From NCBI GenBank assembly GCA_947252755.1, contig CAMXWV010000003.1, positions 124,001 to 188,000 on the forward strand: a stretch of DNA of 64,000 bases, in the 5' to 3' direction. Shown here one piece after another: positions 9,055 through 18,109 of the stretch (its first letter is position 1; each line of letters starts with the position of its first letter). The notes beneath the pieces were generated by a model, which searched no databases, had not been told where the DNA came from, and saw nothing but the letters and a program-made list of their open reading frames with translations. Both the position numbers and the translations under genes were made by a program. This stretch comes from an uncultured Dermabacter sp. Lineage in GTDB: Bacteria > Actinomycetota > Actinomycetes > Actinomycetales > Dermabacteraceae.

Positions 9055-9750
9055 TCACCACTCCGACTGCTGCGGCAGGATCACGCTGAGCCGCGTGCGG
9101 CCGATGCGGATCGTGGCGCCGTCGGGAAGATCGGTCGGGGTCTTCACCCGCTCCCCGTTCACAAAGGTGCCGTTGGTGGAGCCGAGGTCAGTGGCGTACA
9201 TGCGGTTTCCCTCCACTCGCAGCTCAACATGGTGGCGGGACACGCCCGTGTCATCCAGGATGATGTCACTGTCACCACCGCGGCCCAGCACCGTGACCGG
9301 GCCGGTCAGCAGGTACTGCTGGCCATCGATCTCGAGGATCGGGTGGAACTCCTGCGCTCCGCCGGTGGCGGGAGCAAGGCTGGAGCGTTCGGTGCGGGAC
9401 TCGGTTTCGAACCGGCCGGCGCGCACGGCATCATCGCGTTCGATGGTGACGGTCACATTGCCCACAAACAGGTAGCGCTGCTTATCCGCATGGTCCACCA
9501 GGATGCCCTGCAGCTGCTCTTCCAGCGATTCGCGCCAGGATTCGAAGCGGTTGTAGTCCGCGGAGTTCAGGTACACGAAGAACGTGTTTGGTGCGAGGGT
9601 ACGCGCCCGATCCAGCACATGGATCTGGTCATCGCACTCGCGCTTGAGCCCCTGTGCAAGGTCCAGCGGCTTGATCTGGCCGCCGCCGCGATTGAACACG
9701 TTCGCAACGCTGCGATCGAGCCCACGTTCGATCTTGTCCAAGAAGCTCAC
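9055..9750 (-). CDS. fhaA: FHA-domain protein FhaA (DUF3662 + FHA)
   Basis: A 231-aa cytosolic protein. The N-terminal DUF3662 domain (SFLDKIERGLDRSVANVF, about residues 1-115) is followed by a short linker and a C-terminal FHA domain with VLGRGGDSDIILDD, SRHHVEL and LGSTNGTFVNG. The GTG at 9750 is chosen because GGAGG lies just before it and the conserved domain begins at once; the upstream extension to 9813 is not conserved-looking. The usual FhaA is longer (about 430-530 aa) with a low-complexity middle that is missing here. It heads the operon, with a -10-like TACGAT at 9779-9784. FhaA binds phosphorylated MviN/PknB in mycobacteria. Confidence 0.9.
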   Translation of the reverse strand: MSFLDKIERGLDRSVANVFNRGGGQIKPLDLAQGLKRECDDQIHVLDRARTLAPNTFFVYLNSADYNRFESWRESLEEQLQGILVDHADKQRYLFVGNVTVTIERDDAVRAGRFETESRTERSSLAPATGGAQEFHPILEIDGQQYLLTGPVTVLGRGGDSDIILDDTGVSRHHVELRVEGNRMYATDLGSTNGTFVNGERVKTPTDLPDGATIRIGRTRLSVILPQQSEW

Positions 9751-9778
9751 GGCACCTCCACAGCTAGCAGTCTGCCCA

Positions 9779-9784
9779 ATCGTA
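9779..9784 (-). promoter_or_regulatory. candidate -10 element of the fhaA-pabA operon
   Basis: Reading the minus strand, TACGAT ends about 28 nt before the fhaA GTG, leaving a 5' UTR of about 22 nt with GGAGG before the start. No strong -35 hexamer is visible. The call rests on position and match to the actinobacterial TAnnnT pattern. Confidence 0.5.
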
Positions 9785-9835
9785 TCGCGAGGCCGTGACG
9801 GTTCGTTCAGCACGCTGTGGTGAATCTGTGGAGGA

Positions 9836-9841
9836 TACCCT
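9836..9841 (+). promoter_or_regulatory. candidate -10 element for leaderless serine hydrolase mRNA
   Basis: TACCCT is followed by exactly 7 nt and the ATG at 9849, so transcription would start on the start codon. The same spacing recurs at hemA, the acyltransferase, lacZ, jetA, ponA2 and prsW. Confidence 0.55.
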
Positions 9842-9848
9842 GGATGTT

Positions 9849-10649
9849 ATGCATGATCCGCTTGAACCGTTCCCGTTCGCGTGCGCTGCCGGGGTCTGCG
9901 GGCCTGAGGCCTCCTCCGCTGTCACCTTCGGTGATGCTCGCGCCGTGTTCCCGTTGGCGAGCGTGTCGAAGCTGCTGGCCTCCTATGCGGCGCTGATCGC
10001 CGTGGACCAGGGGTACCTGAGCCTGGATGATCCTGCCGGCCCGGAAGGCTCCACGGTGCGGCATCTGCTGGCGCACGCCTCCGGTTACGCCTTTGAGGGC
10101 GGGACGCTGCTCGCCCAGCCGGGCACGCGGCGGATGTACACGAACTTTGGGATCGAGGAGCTCGGGCGCGAGCTGGAGGGCGCCACCGGCTGCGACCTGG
10201 ACGAGTGGATCGAGATTGCGCTGGTGCAGCCGCTCAGCCTGCAGGATGTGGTGCTGACCGGCTCGCCTGCCAAAGACTATTGCGGATCTGTGGCGGACCT
10301 GCTGATCCTGGGACGCGAGCTGCTGCATCCCACGCTGGTGGGGGAGAGCCTCGCGAAGGAGCTGCGCACACCGCAGTTCCCCGAGCTCAGCGGGGTTCTG
10401 CCGGGCTACGGCCGCCAGTCCCCGAACCTCTGGGGACTCGGCCCGGAGATCCGCGGTGAGAAGCGCCCGCACTGGACCGGAACGCGCAACTCACCCGCAG
10501 CGTTCGGTCATTTCGGCCAGTCCGGCTCATTCCTGTGGGTGGACCCCGTGGCCGACGCGTGCGCCGCCTTCCTTGGCGCGGAGCCCTTCGGCGAGATGCA
10601 TGTGCAGCAGTGGCCCGCGCTGAGCGATGCGCTGCTGGAGCGCCTCTGA
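9849..10649 (+). CDS. serine hydrolase, beta-lactamase/PBP4-like fold
   Basis: A 266-aa protein of the serine beta-lactamase superfamily (class C/esterase EstB-like). Motifs are S38-V-S-K41 (SxxK), Y97-T-N99 (YxN) and GHFGQSGS near residue 220 as the third (HxG-type) motif. It has no signal peptide, so it is probably a cytosolic esterase or amidase rather than a secreted beta-lactamase; the substrate cannot be read from sequence. ATG 9849 is preferred over upstream in-frame starts (to 9795) because a TACCCT -10-like hexamer lies exactly 7 nt before it. Convergent with the membrane gene at 10684. Confidence 0.82.
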   Translation: MHDPLEPFPFACAAGVCGPEASSAVTFGDARAVFPLASVSKLLASYAALIAVDQGYLSLDDPAGPEGSTVRHLLAHASGYAFEGGTLLAQPGTRRMYTNFGIEELGRELEGATGCDLDEWIEIALVQPLSLQDVVLTGSPAKDYCGSVADLLILGRELLHPTLVGESLAKELRTPQFPELSGVLPGYGRQSPNLWGLGPEIRGEKRPHWTGTRNSPAAFGHFGQSGSFLWVDPVADACAAFLGAEPFGEMHVQQWPALSDALLERL

Positions 10650-10683
10650 CGGCTCACCTGCGTGGGCTTCAGCAGCGGGTGCT

Positions 10684-11118
10684 TCACTCGCGGGTGCCGT
10701 AGAGCAGGAACAGCGGCATCCTGGTGCCGAGCAGCCAGGCGGCGATCGCAGCCACCGCCGTGAGGACCGCCAGGATCAGCGCTGCCGTCCACGCCCCCTG
10801 CATCACCGGTGCCGCAGACACCATAATCGTGCCGAGCGCGCCCACCGCTGCTACGGATACGGTGAGGGTGACGGCGAAGGTGCGCAGCCACTGCTCCGGC
10901 TCGGCCGGGTAACCCGGCCCCGCCCGGTGCGGCTTCGCCCGCAGCGGCGCAATCGCTCCCGCGATCAGAAATGCGAGGATCCACCAGGCCAGGGCGAAGG
11001 CGATCATCGGCACTCCCCGCGCACCCAGCACCACCGCTGCGGCGATCCCGAAACCCAGGCCGATTAGGCCCAGACGCGTTGCGTAACCGGTCAGTGACGT
11101 CAGCTGCGGGGGAATCAT
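10684..11118 (-). CDS. conserved membrane protein of unknown function (4 TM)
   Basis: A 144-aa hydrophobic protein with four predicted membrane helices in two pairs, separated by a hydrophilic basic loop (RAKPHRAGPGYPAEPEQW). The start MIPPQLTSLTG at 11118 lies 4 nt after the hemL stop, so it is the last gene of the haem operon. I do not recognise a family. A role in haem metabolism is suggested only by position; it could equally be a rider on the transcript. Confidence 0.7.
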   Translation of the reverse strand: MIPPQLTSLTGYATRLGLIGLGFGIAAAVVLGARGVPMIAFALAWWILAFLIAGAIAPLRAKPHRAGPGYPAEPEQWLRTFAVTLTVSVAAVGALGTIMVSAAPVMQGAWTAALILAVLTAVAAIAAWLLGTRMPLFLLYGTRE

Positions 11119-11122
11119 GCGT

Positions 11123-12415
11123 TCAGCGTACCTGCGCGGCCGCGGCAGCTGCGGCAGGAAGCGCCGCCACCACTCGATCGATGACCGCATCCGTGTGCGC
11201 CTTGGAGACGAACCAGGCTTCGAACGCGGACGGCGGCAGGTAGATCCCTTGCTCGAGCATCGCGTGGAAGAACGCGGTGAACGCCTCGGTGCTCTGCTCC
11301 TTCGCACTCGCGTAGTCCGTCACCGCCCGGTCCGTGAAGAACACGGAGAACAGGGTGCCGGCAGTGTTGATCGTGTGCGGCACCCCCTCAGCGGTCAGCG
11401 CCGACGCGATCTGCTCCTGCAGGGTGCTGGAGGCGCGGTTGAGCTGTTCGAAGAGGGGTGCGTCGAGCTGACGGAGGGTGGCGAGTCCCGCCGCCGTGGC
11501 CAGAGGGTTTCCGGACAGGGTGCCCGCCTGGTACACGGGGCCGATAGGGGACAGCCGCTGCATGAGCTCGGCGCTACCGCCGAACGCGCCCACCGGCATG
11601 CCGCCGCCGATCACCTTGCCGAAGGTGATGAGGTCAGCGGCCACACCGTCGATGCCGTACCAGCCGTTCTGGGAGGCGCGAAAACCAGTGAGGACCTCAT
11701 CCAGGATCAGCAGTGCGCCGTGCTGACGCGTGATGTCCCGCAGGAACGCATTGAAGCCCTCCGGGTTGATCACGCCCATATTGCACGGGGCTGCCTCGGT
11801 GATCACCGCGGCGAGGGAGTCGCCGTGCTCAGCGAATGCAGCCTCCACCGCGGAGCGGTCCCCGTAGGGCAGCACGAGCGTGTCATGCGCAGTGGCTTCG
11901 GTGACGCCGGCGGAGCCCGGCAGGGCGAAGGTTGCCACTCCGGAGCCGGCTTCGGCGAGCAGCGCGTCCACATGGCCGTGGTAGCAGCCGGCGAACTTGA
12001 TGACCATGTCCCGGCCGGTGGCGCCGCGTGCCAGACGCAGCGCGCTCATTGTGGCTTCGGTGCCGGAGTTCACCATGCGGATCTCCTCCACCGGAGCAAT
12101 CCGGGAGATGACCTCCTCCGCCAGTTCGATCTCGCCCTCATGCGGGGCGCCGAAGGAGAGGGAGCGGGAGGCGGCGTCCTGCACTGCCGCCACCACCTGC
12201 GGGTCCGCGTGGCCCAGGATCATCGGACCCCAGGAACCCACCATGTCCACGAACTCATTGCCGTCCGCATCCGTCAGCAGGGCGCCGCTGCCCTTCACCA
12301 GGTACGGGGGCGTGCCGCCCACGGAGCGATACGCGCGCACGGGGGAGTTCACCCCGCCGGGGATGACCTGCTGGGCGCGGGCGAACAGCTTCTCTGAAGC
12401 AGCGAAGGATGTCAC
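11123..12415 (-). CDS. hemL: glutamate-1-semialdehyde 2,1-aminomutase
   Basis: A 430-aa PLP enzyme that converts glutamate-1-semialdehyde to 5-aminolevulinate, the second dedicated step of the C5 pathway. Landmarks are the N-terminal AQQVIPGGVNSPVRAY, RMVNSGTEATMSALRLAR (PLP phosphate site), DEVLTGFR, and the Schiff-base lysine in TFGKVIGGGMPVGAFGG. Length is normal for the family. The start overlaps the hemB stop (ATGA, 12412-12415). Confidence 0.95.
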   Translation of the reverse strand: MTSFAASEKLFARAQQVIPGGVNSPVRAYRSVGGTPPYLVKGSGALLTDADGNEFVDMVGSWGPMILGHADPQVVAAVQDAASRSLSFGAPHEGEIELAEEVISRIAPVEEIRMVNSGTEATMSALRLARGATGRDMVIKFAGCYHGHVDALLAEAGSGVATFALPGSAGVTEATAHDTLVLPYGDRSAVEAAFAEHGDSLAAVITEAAPCNMGVINPEGFNAFLRDITRQHGALLILDEVLTGFRASQNGWYGIDGVAADLITFGKVIGGGMPVGAFGGSAELMQRLSPIGPVYQAGTLSGNPLATAAGLATLRQLDAPLFEQLNRASSTLQEQIASALTAEGVPHTINTAGTLFSVFFTDRAVTDYASAKEQSTEAFTAFFHAMLEQGIYLPPSAFEAWFVSKAHTDAVIDRVVAALPAAAAAAAQVR

Positions 12416-13398
12416 TGAAACTCTCCAAACTCTCCTGAGCGCAGCAGGCGGGCTGCGTGCGCGGCGTAATACGTGAGGACATTCGAGGCGCCGGCACGGC
12501 GGAACGCCAGCAGGGACTCCAGTGCGGTGCGGTCGCGGTCCAGCCAGCCGTTCTGTGCGGCCGCTTCGATCATCGCGTACTCACCTGACACCTGATACAC
12601 ACCCACCGGCACGGGAGACTGCTCTGCCACGCGGGTGAGCACATCCAGGTAGGGCAGCCCCGGCTTCACCATGATCAGGTCTGCCCCCTCTGCCACATCC
12701 AGCTCGAGCTCGCGCAGCGCCTCATGCGCATTCGCGGAGTCCTGCTGGTAGGTGCGGCGATCCCCGGTGAGGGAGGAGTTCACAGCCTCGCGGAACGGGC
12801 CGTAGAACGCGCTCGCATACTTCGCCGAGTAGGCGTAGATGCCCACATCCTGGTGGTTTGCGCTGTCCAGGGCCTTGCGGATCACCGCGACCTGGCCGTC
12901 CATCATGCCGCTCGGCGCCACCATGTGCGCGCCCGCCTCAGCCTGCCGGCGGGCCATCTCCGCGTAGATCTCCAGCGTGGCGTCATTGTCCACCTGGCCA
13001 TTGCGCAGCACACCGCAGTGGCCGTGGTCGGTGAACTCATCCAGGCACAGATCGCTCATCACGAGGATGTCATCGCCCACTTCGTCGCGCACAGCGCGCA
13101 GCGCCACATTGAGGATGCCATCCGGGTCGGTGCCGCCGGAGCCTTCTGCATCCTTCTCCTCCGGCACTCCGAACAGCATGAGCCCGCCGAGTCTCAGCTC
13201 AGCGGCTTCAACGGCCGCTCGGCGCAGCGAATCAAGGCTGTGCTGCTGAACCCCGGGCATGGAGGAGATACCCTGCGGGCTGCGCAGCCCCTCCCGCACG
13301 AACATCGGCAGGATCAGGTCCCCGGCGCGCAGGCTGGTCTCACGGACCAAGCTGCGGGCAGCGGCTGAGGAACGAAGACGGCGCGGACGGTGGATCAT
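12412..13398 (-). CDS. hemB: porphobilinogen synthase (delta-aminolevulinate dehydratase)
   Basis: A 328-aa TIM-barrel enzyme that condenses two 5-aminolevulinate molecules to porphobilinogen. The two active-site lysines are in YSAKYASAFYGPFR and MVKPG. The metal-site segment reads DLCLDEFTDHGHCG: the first and third cysteines of the zinc form are kept but the middle one is Asp, a mixture of zinc-type (CxC...C) and magnesium-type (Asp-rich) sites that I recall from other actinobacteria. ATGA overlaps join it to hemD upstream and hemL downstream. Confidence 0.95.
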   Translation of the reverse strand: MIHRPRRLRSSAAARSLVRETSLRAGDLILPMFVREGLRSPQGISSMPGVQQHSLDSLRRAAVEAAELRLGGLMLFGVPEEKDAEGSGGTDPDGILNVALRAVRDEVGDDILVMSDLCLDEFTDHGHCGVLRNGQVDNDATLEIYAEMARRQAEAGAHMVAPSGMMDGQVAVIRKALDSANHQDVGIYAYSAKYASAFYGPFREAVNSSLTGDRRTYQQDSANAHEALRELELDVAEGADLIMVKPGLPYLDVLTRVAEQSPVPVGVYQVSGEYAMIEAAAQNGWLDRDRTALESLLAFRRAGASNVLTYYAAHAARLLRSGEFGEFQ

Positions 13399-14072
13399 GC
13401 AACCTCCTGGGCGGCATCGGCAAGGGCGGAATCAGTGGTGTCAGCGGCCACCACACAGGTGCGGCCGCCGGTGCGGACAGCGCGGGCGGTCGGCTCCCCG
13501 ATCGCGATCAGCGCTGCCTGCGGCTCAAGCGAGAGGATCTCGCGGGCCATCATCGGCGAGGTGAGGATCACCGCGCCGAAACGTCCAGCACGCAGCTGGT
13601 TCACGAGCTCAGGGGGAAGTGGACGGATCACCGGCCGGTAGGCGACGATCCGGTCCACGCTCCATCCCTTACGCTCCAGGGCTGCGGCATGCTCCGGGTT
13701 CGCTTCGCTGCTGGCGGGGAACGCAATCCGGCCGGGTCCCGGCGGAAACGCCTGGGTCAGAGCGGCGCCGCTGCCATCAGCCACACGGTCAACCCTCAAA
13801 CCCGCTTCCTGAGCGGCGTGAGCCGTTGCAGGCCCCACACAGGCCACTCGAAACGGCTGTTCCACGCCGGTGAACACAGGCAGGGATCCGAGCGTGGTGA
13901 CCGAGGTCAGCACCAGCCAGTCATAGACGCCCCCGGCAAGATCGGCAGCCAGAGACAGGCGTTCATGCTCGAAATCAACCAGCGGGTGATGAACTGGCAC
14001 AAGACCGCGGGCGCGCAGTTCGCGCATCAGCGAATCAGCACGCCCCGCAGGCCTCAGCACCAGCACACGCAT
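13395..14072 (-). CDS. hemD: uroporphyrinogen-III synthase
   Basis: A 225-aa protein that closes hydroxymethylbilane with inversion of ring D to give uroporphyrinogen III. HemD sequences diverge strongly; the calls here are the N-terminal VLVLRPAGRADSL, the VLTSVTTL segment, FPASSEANPEH and VILTSPMMAREIL, in the two-domain order of the family. The position between hemC and hemB, with a 1-nt overlap to hemC and an ATGA to hemB, strengthens the call. It is a stand-alone gene, not fused to a methyltransferase as in some actinobacteria. Confidence 0.88.
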   Translation of the reverse strand: MRVLVLRPAGRADSLMRELRARGLVPVHHPLVDFEHERLSLAADLAGGVYDWLVLTSVTTLGSLPVFTGVEQPFRVACVGPATAHAAQEAGLRVDRVADGSGAALTQAFPPGPGRIAFPASSEANPEHAAALERKGWSVDRIVAYRPVIRPLPPELVNQLRAGRFGAVILTSPMMAREILSLEPQAALIAIGEPTARAVRTGGRTCVVAADTTDSALADAAQEVA

Positions 14073-14956
14073 CAGGACAGCAGCGCCTTCGCACCTCGAG
14101 CCAGCAGCGACCGGGCCACAGCCTCCCCCAGCGCGGTGGGGTCCGTACCCGCCTGCTCCTCGATGAGGTGCGAATCGGCCCCGAACGCTCCGGCCTTCAG
14201 GATGATCTGATCGCCGTCCATAACAGCAAAAGCGGCCACCGGGGCGGAGCAGCCCGCTTCCAGGCGGTTCAGCAGAATCCGCTCGGCCAGCACAGCGGCG
14301 CGAGTGGGCGCATCATCCAGCGCTGCCAGTGGCTCAGCCCAGCGGGCATCCCCCTCCCGCACCTCCACCGCGAGCGCCCCCTGCGCGGGCGCCGGCAGGA
14401 ACACGCGCGGGTCCAGCCGCTCAGTGATCAGATGGTCACGGCCCAGGCGGTTCAGACCGGCGGTGGCGAGCATGACCGCATCCAGCCGGCCATCGGTCAT
14501 GAACGCGATGCGGGTGTCGATATTGCCGCGGATCGGCTGCACATCCAGGTCCGGGCGCGCCAGCCGCAGCTGCGCGGCTCGACGGGGCGATCCGGTGCCC
14601 ACCGATGCGCCATCAGGCAGCTCCGCAAGGGTGAGCCCGTCCCGGGCCAGGAGCGCGTCGGACGGGTCCTCTCGCGGCGGCACAGCAGCGAGGGTGATGC
14701 CCTCCGGGGCGGCGGTGGGCAGGTCCTTGAGGGAATGCACCACCATGTCCACCTCCCCGGCGAGCAATGCTTCGCGCACCGCGGAGACGAACACGCCCGT
14801 GCCGCCGATCTGGGTGAGGGGGGAGGTCTGATCCCGATCCCCCCTGGTGGCGATGTGGACCAGTTCGACCTCGCTGCTGATCTGCTCAGCTGCCCACCCG
14901 GACTGGGACAGAGCCAACGCGGAGGCGCGGGTGCCCACCCGCAGCGGATCGGTCAC
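14072..14956 (-). CDS. hemC: hydroxymethylbilane synthase (porphobilinogen deaminase)
   Basis: A 294-aa enzyme that polymerises four porphobilinogens to hydroxymethylbilane. Motifs are VGTRASALALSQ at the N-terminus, HSLKDLPT, RREDPSDALL-type loop (PPREDPSDALLAR), GSPRRAAQL and the dipyrromethane-cofactor cysteine in RLEAGCSAPVAA (about residue 235). Family-typical length. It overlaps hemD by one base and hemH by ATGA. Confidence 0.95.
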   Translation of the reverse strand: MTDPLRVGTRASALALSQSGWAAEQISSEVELVHIATRGDRDQTSPLTQIGGTGVFVSAVREALLAGEVDMVVHSLKDLPTAAPEGITLAAVPPREDPSDALLARDGLTLAELPDGASVGTGSPRRAAQLRLARPDLDVQPIRGNIDTRIAFMTDGRLDAVMLATAGLNRLGRDHLITERLDPRVFLPAPAQGALAVEVREGDARWAEPLAALDDAPTRAAVLAERILLNRLEAGCSAPVAAFAVMDGDQIILKAGAFGADSHLIEEQAGTDPTALGEAVARSLLARGAKALLS

Positions 14957-16104
14957 GAGCGGGCTGCCTTGCGCTGCTCGATCATGCGGGCAAGCTCGCT
15001 CGGCTCACCCTGGTGAGCCACATCCTCCGCGGAGTCCACGGCGGAGGTGGTGGGCTTGATCAGCCGCTGATTCGGGCAGCAGCCCGCACCGCACAGGTCC
15101 GGGGTCTCCCCGAAGGAGGTGACGCACTTCTTCGGGAAGGCGGGGTTCAGACGCTCTTCGACGAGGTCCACCAGTGCTTCGATGAATCGCGGGTCGCTGC
15201 CGGAGGTGGGCACGCGTCGGAAGGCCAGGCCCGCGTTCTGCGCGGATTCCTTCGCCTCCGTGTCCAGGTCCCACACCACTTCCACGTGATCGGTGACGAA
15301 TCCGATCGGCACCACGATCACGGCTGTTCGATCGGTGAGGCCCTCGATCACATCGTTGATGTCCGGCTCGGTCCACGGGATGAACTCGGGGCCGGAGCGG
15401 GACTGGTACACGAGCTGGTGGGGCACATCGCCCACGGACTCCATCACGTAGTCGATCGCAGCCTCATGCTGACGCACATACCAGCCGCCGGAATCCACCT
15501 GCCAGGTGTCACGCGGGCCGGAAGTCTCCGCCATCGTGTTCGGGACCGAATGCGTGGAGAACAGGATCTCAACCCGGTGCGGCTCATGGCCCTCTGCGGT
15601 GAGGTCCGCCAGCGCAGCGCGCACACTGTCCGCCACGGGGTCCAGGAAACCCGGGTGATTGAAGTACACGCGCAGCTTGTCGATCGCCATGTCCAGCCCG
15701 GTCTCCTGCAGGGCGAGCCCGAAATCCTCACGGTATTGGCGGCACGAAGAGTAGGAGGAGTAGGCGGAGGTGACCATGCCGAGCACCCGGCGGTGCCCAT
15801 CGGCGTGCATCTGCTCCACCACCGGGTTGATGAACGGCTCCCAGTTGCGGTTGCCCCAGTACACCGGCAGGGTGATGCCGCGGGCGGCGAGCGCCGGCTC
15901 GAGGCGGGCGATGATGTCCTTGTTCTGGTCGTTGATGGGGGACCGGCCGCCCATCGCCATGTAGTGCTCGCCCACTTCGGCCAGGCGCTCCTCGGGGATG
16001 CCGCGCCCGTCCGTCACGTTCTTCAGGAAGGGAACAACATCCTCGGGCTTCTCCGGGCCGCCAAAGGAGGCGAAGAGGATTGCGTCGTACATCGGTTCGG
16101 TCAC
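14953..16104 (-). CDS. hemH: ferrochelatase (coproporphyrin ferrochelatase, CpfC type)
   Basis: A 383-aa chelatase that inserts ferrous iron, in this pathway into coproporphyrin III. Landmarks are ILFASFGGPEKPEDVVPFL, GGRSPIND, the active-site histidine in FSTHSVP, and VIVVPIGFVTDHVEV. Near the C-terminus, KKCVTSF and DLCGAGCCPNQR, with SSCRQYR earlier, supply the cysteines of the [2Fe-2S] cluster reported in actinobacterial ferrochelatases. The presence of hemQ next door argues that coproporphyrin, not protoporphyrin, is the substrate. Confidence 0.94.
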   Translation of the reverse strand: MTEPMYDAILFASFGGPEKPEDVVPFLKNVTDGRGIPEERLAEVGEHYMAMGGRSPINDQNKDIIARLEPALAARGITLPVYWGNRNWEPFINPVVEQMHADGHRRVLGMVTSAYSSYSSCRQYREDFGLALQETGLDMAIDKLRVYFNHPGFLDPVADSVRAALADLTAEGHEPHRVEILFSTHSVPNTMAETSGPRDTWQVDSGGWYVRQHEAAIDYVMESVGDVPHQLVYQSRSGPEFIPWTEPDINDVIEGLTDRTAVIVVPIGFVTDHVEVVWDLDTEAKESAQNAGLAFRRVPTSGSDPRFIEALVDLVEERLNPAFPKKCVTSFGETPDLCGAGCCPNQRLIKPTTSAVDSAEDVAHQGEPSELARMIEQRKAARS

Positions 16105-16781
16105 AGAAGCACCTCCGCTGCGTCCTCAAGCGAGATCCGGCGGCCGGTGTGGAACGGCAGCTCATCGCGCACGTGCAGGCGGGCCTTGGAGTAGCGCAGG
16201 TGGCGCATCATGTCCACCAGCTCGTGCAGGTCATCGGATTCGAAGCTCAGCAGCCATTCGTAGTCGCCGAGCGCGAACGCGGCCACGGTGTTCGCGTTGA
16301 CGTTCGGGTAGTCGCGGCCCAGCTCGCCGTGCTCGCGCAGCATCTCGCGGCGCTCCTCATCCTCCAGCAGGTACCACTCGTAGGAGCGGACGAACGGGTA
16401 CACCGTGATCCACTCCTGGCGTGAACGCTTGGGGTCCATGAAGCTGGGGATGTGCGAGCGGGTGAACTCGGCCATGCGGTGCACACCGGCGGCGGACCAC
16501 ACGCGCTCCAGGAACGTGCCGGCGATGGAGCCTTCCAGCAGGCGCAGCGCCTGCTGCAGGCTCTCCGGCTTCTCCGACGCGAACCACACCATGAGGTCAT
16601 CCTCGGCGCGGAACACGGACACGTCGTACAGGCCGAGCACCTCCACGCCGGAGCCTTCGATCGCGGCCACGGTTTTGGCGAGGTCCTCCGCCACGAGCTC
16701 GGCGGTCACGCTGCCCTCATCATTCAGGCCGGCGATCTTCTTGAACACGGTGTAGGAGGTGTAGCGGATCTGGTCGCTCAT
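16101..16781 (-). CDS. hemQ: coproheme decarboxylase HemQ/ChdC (chlorite dismutase-like fold)
   Basis: A 226-aa protein of the chlorite-dismutase superfamily that uses peroxide to decarboxylate coprohaem to haem b, the last step of the coproporphyrin-dependent pathway. The VYPFVRSYEWYLL segment carries the redox-active tyrosine region of actinobacterial HemQ, and HRMAEFTRSHIPSFM supplies the proximal histidine region. It is flanked by hemY and hemH with ATGA overlaps on both sides, which also argues against a true chlorite dismutase. Confidence 0.93.
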   Translation of the reverse strand: MSDQIRYTSYTVFKKIAGLNDEGSVTAELVAEDLAKTVAAIEGSGVEVLGLYDVSVFRAEDDLMVWFASEKPESLQQALRLLEGSIAGTFLERVWSAAGVHRMAEFTRSHIPSFMDPKRSRQEWITVYPFVRSYEWYLLEDEERREMLREHGELGRDYPNVNANTVAAFALGDYEWLLSFESDDLHELVDMMRHLRYSKARLHVRDELPFHTGRRISLEDAAEVLL

Positions 16782-18109
16782 CGGGAATCCCTTTCTCTGG
16801 TGATGGCTTCGAGCCCGGTGCCGTCGATCCAGGCACCGGAGAGTTCGAGGGTGGGCGGAAGCTGGGACCGCAGCCGGGTCAGCGCTGCGCGGTCGCCCGC
16901 GCTGGACTGGCGCATAGTGCGGTCGTGGTCGGTGAGAGCGGAGTCGATGATGCGCAGGTCAGTGACTCCGAGGATGCGTTCGGCATCCTGCCGGGCAAGG
17001 TCTGGGAATGCGGTCCGGTCCGGCATCGCAGCGCCTGCACGGCCGTAGCTGAGGCGCAGCACGTGCTTGCCGGGCGGACGCATATGCGCCCATTTCGCGG
17101 TGGCGTTCGTCATCGCCTTCGCGGTGATGGTGCGCGCAGTCGGGGTGACAAGCGCACCGTTGGCAGGCTCTGCCCGATCAAGCTGCTGCGAGGTGACAAC
17201 CAGGGTGGCAAGGCGCACCCGGGTGGCTTCTGCCGCGGGGATCTGGGCGGCAAGCTCGGGCAGCACCGGCTCCAGCAGGGAGCGGGTGGAGTCAGGGTCG
17301 GTGGCGATGACGAGACGGTCAGCGTCCTGACCGTTCACGCGCCAGCCCGTGTCAGTGCGCTCGATGGCGGTGACGGGGGCGCGCAGCTGGATGACACCGC
17401 CCATGGAGCGGATGCGCCGCGCCAGCTCCCGGGGGATCTCCGCCATGGTGGGGGTCACGGAAGAGACGGCTGCTCCGGCCCCGTCCCGGCGGCCCCGCTC
17501 TGCCAGCAAGTGGGCGACAGCGCGCTGAGCGGAGCCGTGCTCGCTCAGCAGGGAACGCATGCGCGGCAGCACCGTGTCCAGCTCGAGCCGGTCCGGTTCG
17601 CTGGAGAACACACCGGTTACCAGCGGTGCCACCAGCAGGTCGTGCACGGCCCGCCCGTACCGGGTGCGAACGAATTCGCCGACGGTGATGCCGTCCCGGT
17701 TGCCGACGCGTGCCGGGATGAGCCGTTCTGCTGCGGCACGCAGGGCATGGCGGGGGCCGAGGGCGCGTCGAACCTCCGCGCTGAGCGGGGATGCGGGCAT
17801 GCCGAGGATCGCAGCGCGCACGGATTCGAACGTGCGCTCATCGCTGGCGATGAGGGAGGTGGTCCCGGCGGGCTGCACCACCGGCAGGCCAAGCTCCTCC
17901 ACCAGAGCGAGCATGCGCCCGCCCGCGTTGGCGAAGGCTTCTGCGCCGGTGTTGACTTCGATGCCGGCCACCATCGCGGTGGTGATGGCGCCGCCGACGC
18001 GTTCGGCGGCCTCCAGCACGCTCACCTGCGCTCCGCGCTGGGCGGCGCGGTATCCGGCGAGCAGACCGGCGAATCCGCCGCCGATCACGATGATGCGCTC
18101 AGAGGCCAT
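16778..18109 (-). CDS. hemY: coproporphyrinogen III oxidase / protoporphyrinogen oxidase-type flavoprotein
   Basis: A 443-aa FAD enzyme of the HemY/CgoX family. The N-terminal Rossmann motif is IIVIGGGFAGLLAGY with the following acidic residue in SVLEAAERVGG, and a C-terminal flavin motif near LELSGAWIDGTGLEA. In organisms with HemQ this enzyme oxidises coproporphyrinogen III to coproporphyrin III. It overlaps hemE by 11 bp and hemQ by ATGA. The name cgoX describes the reaction better; hemY is the common label. Confidence 0.92.
   Translation of the reverse strand: MASERIIVIGGGFAGLLAGYRAAQRGAQVSVLEAAERVGGAITTAMVAGIEVNTGAEAFANAGGRMLALVEELGLPVVQPAGTTSLIASDERTFESVRAAILGMPASPLSAEVRRALGPRHALRAAAERLIPARVGNRDGITVGEFVRTRYGRAVHDLLVAPLVTGVFSSEPDRLELDTVLPRMRSLLSEHGSAQRAVAHLLAERGRRDGAGAAVSSVTPTMAEIPRELARRIRSMGGVIQLRAPVTAIERTDTGWRVNGQDADRLVIATDPDSTRSLLEPVLPELAAQIPAAEATRVRLATLVVTSQQLDRAEPANGALVTPTARTITAKAMTNATAKWAHMRPPGKHVLRLSYGRAGAAMPDRTAFPDLARQDAERILGVTDLRIIDSALTDHDRTMRQSSAGDRAALTRLRSQLPPTLELSGAWIDGTGLEAITRERDSR

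Noticed and set aside
16101..16781. Chlorite dismutase
   Set aside because: Same fold, but the haem-operon context and the YPFVRSYEWYLL segment identify HemQ.
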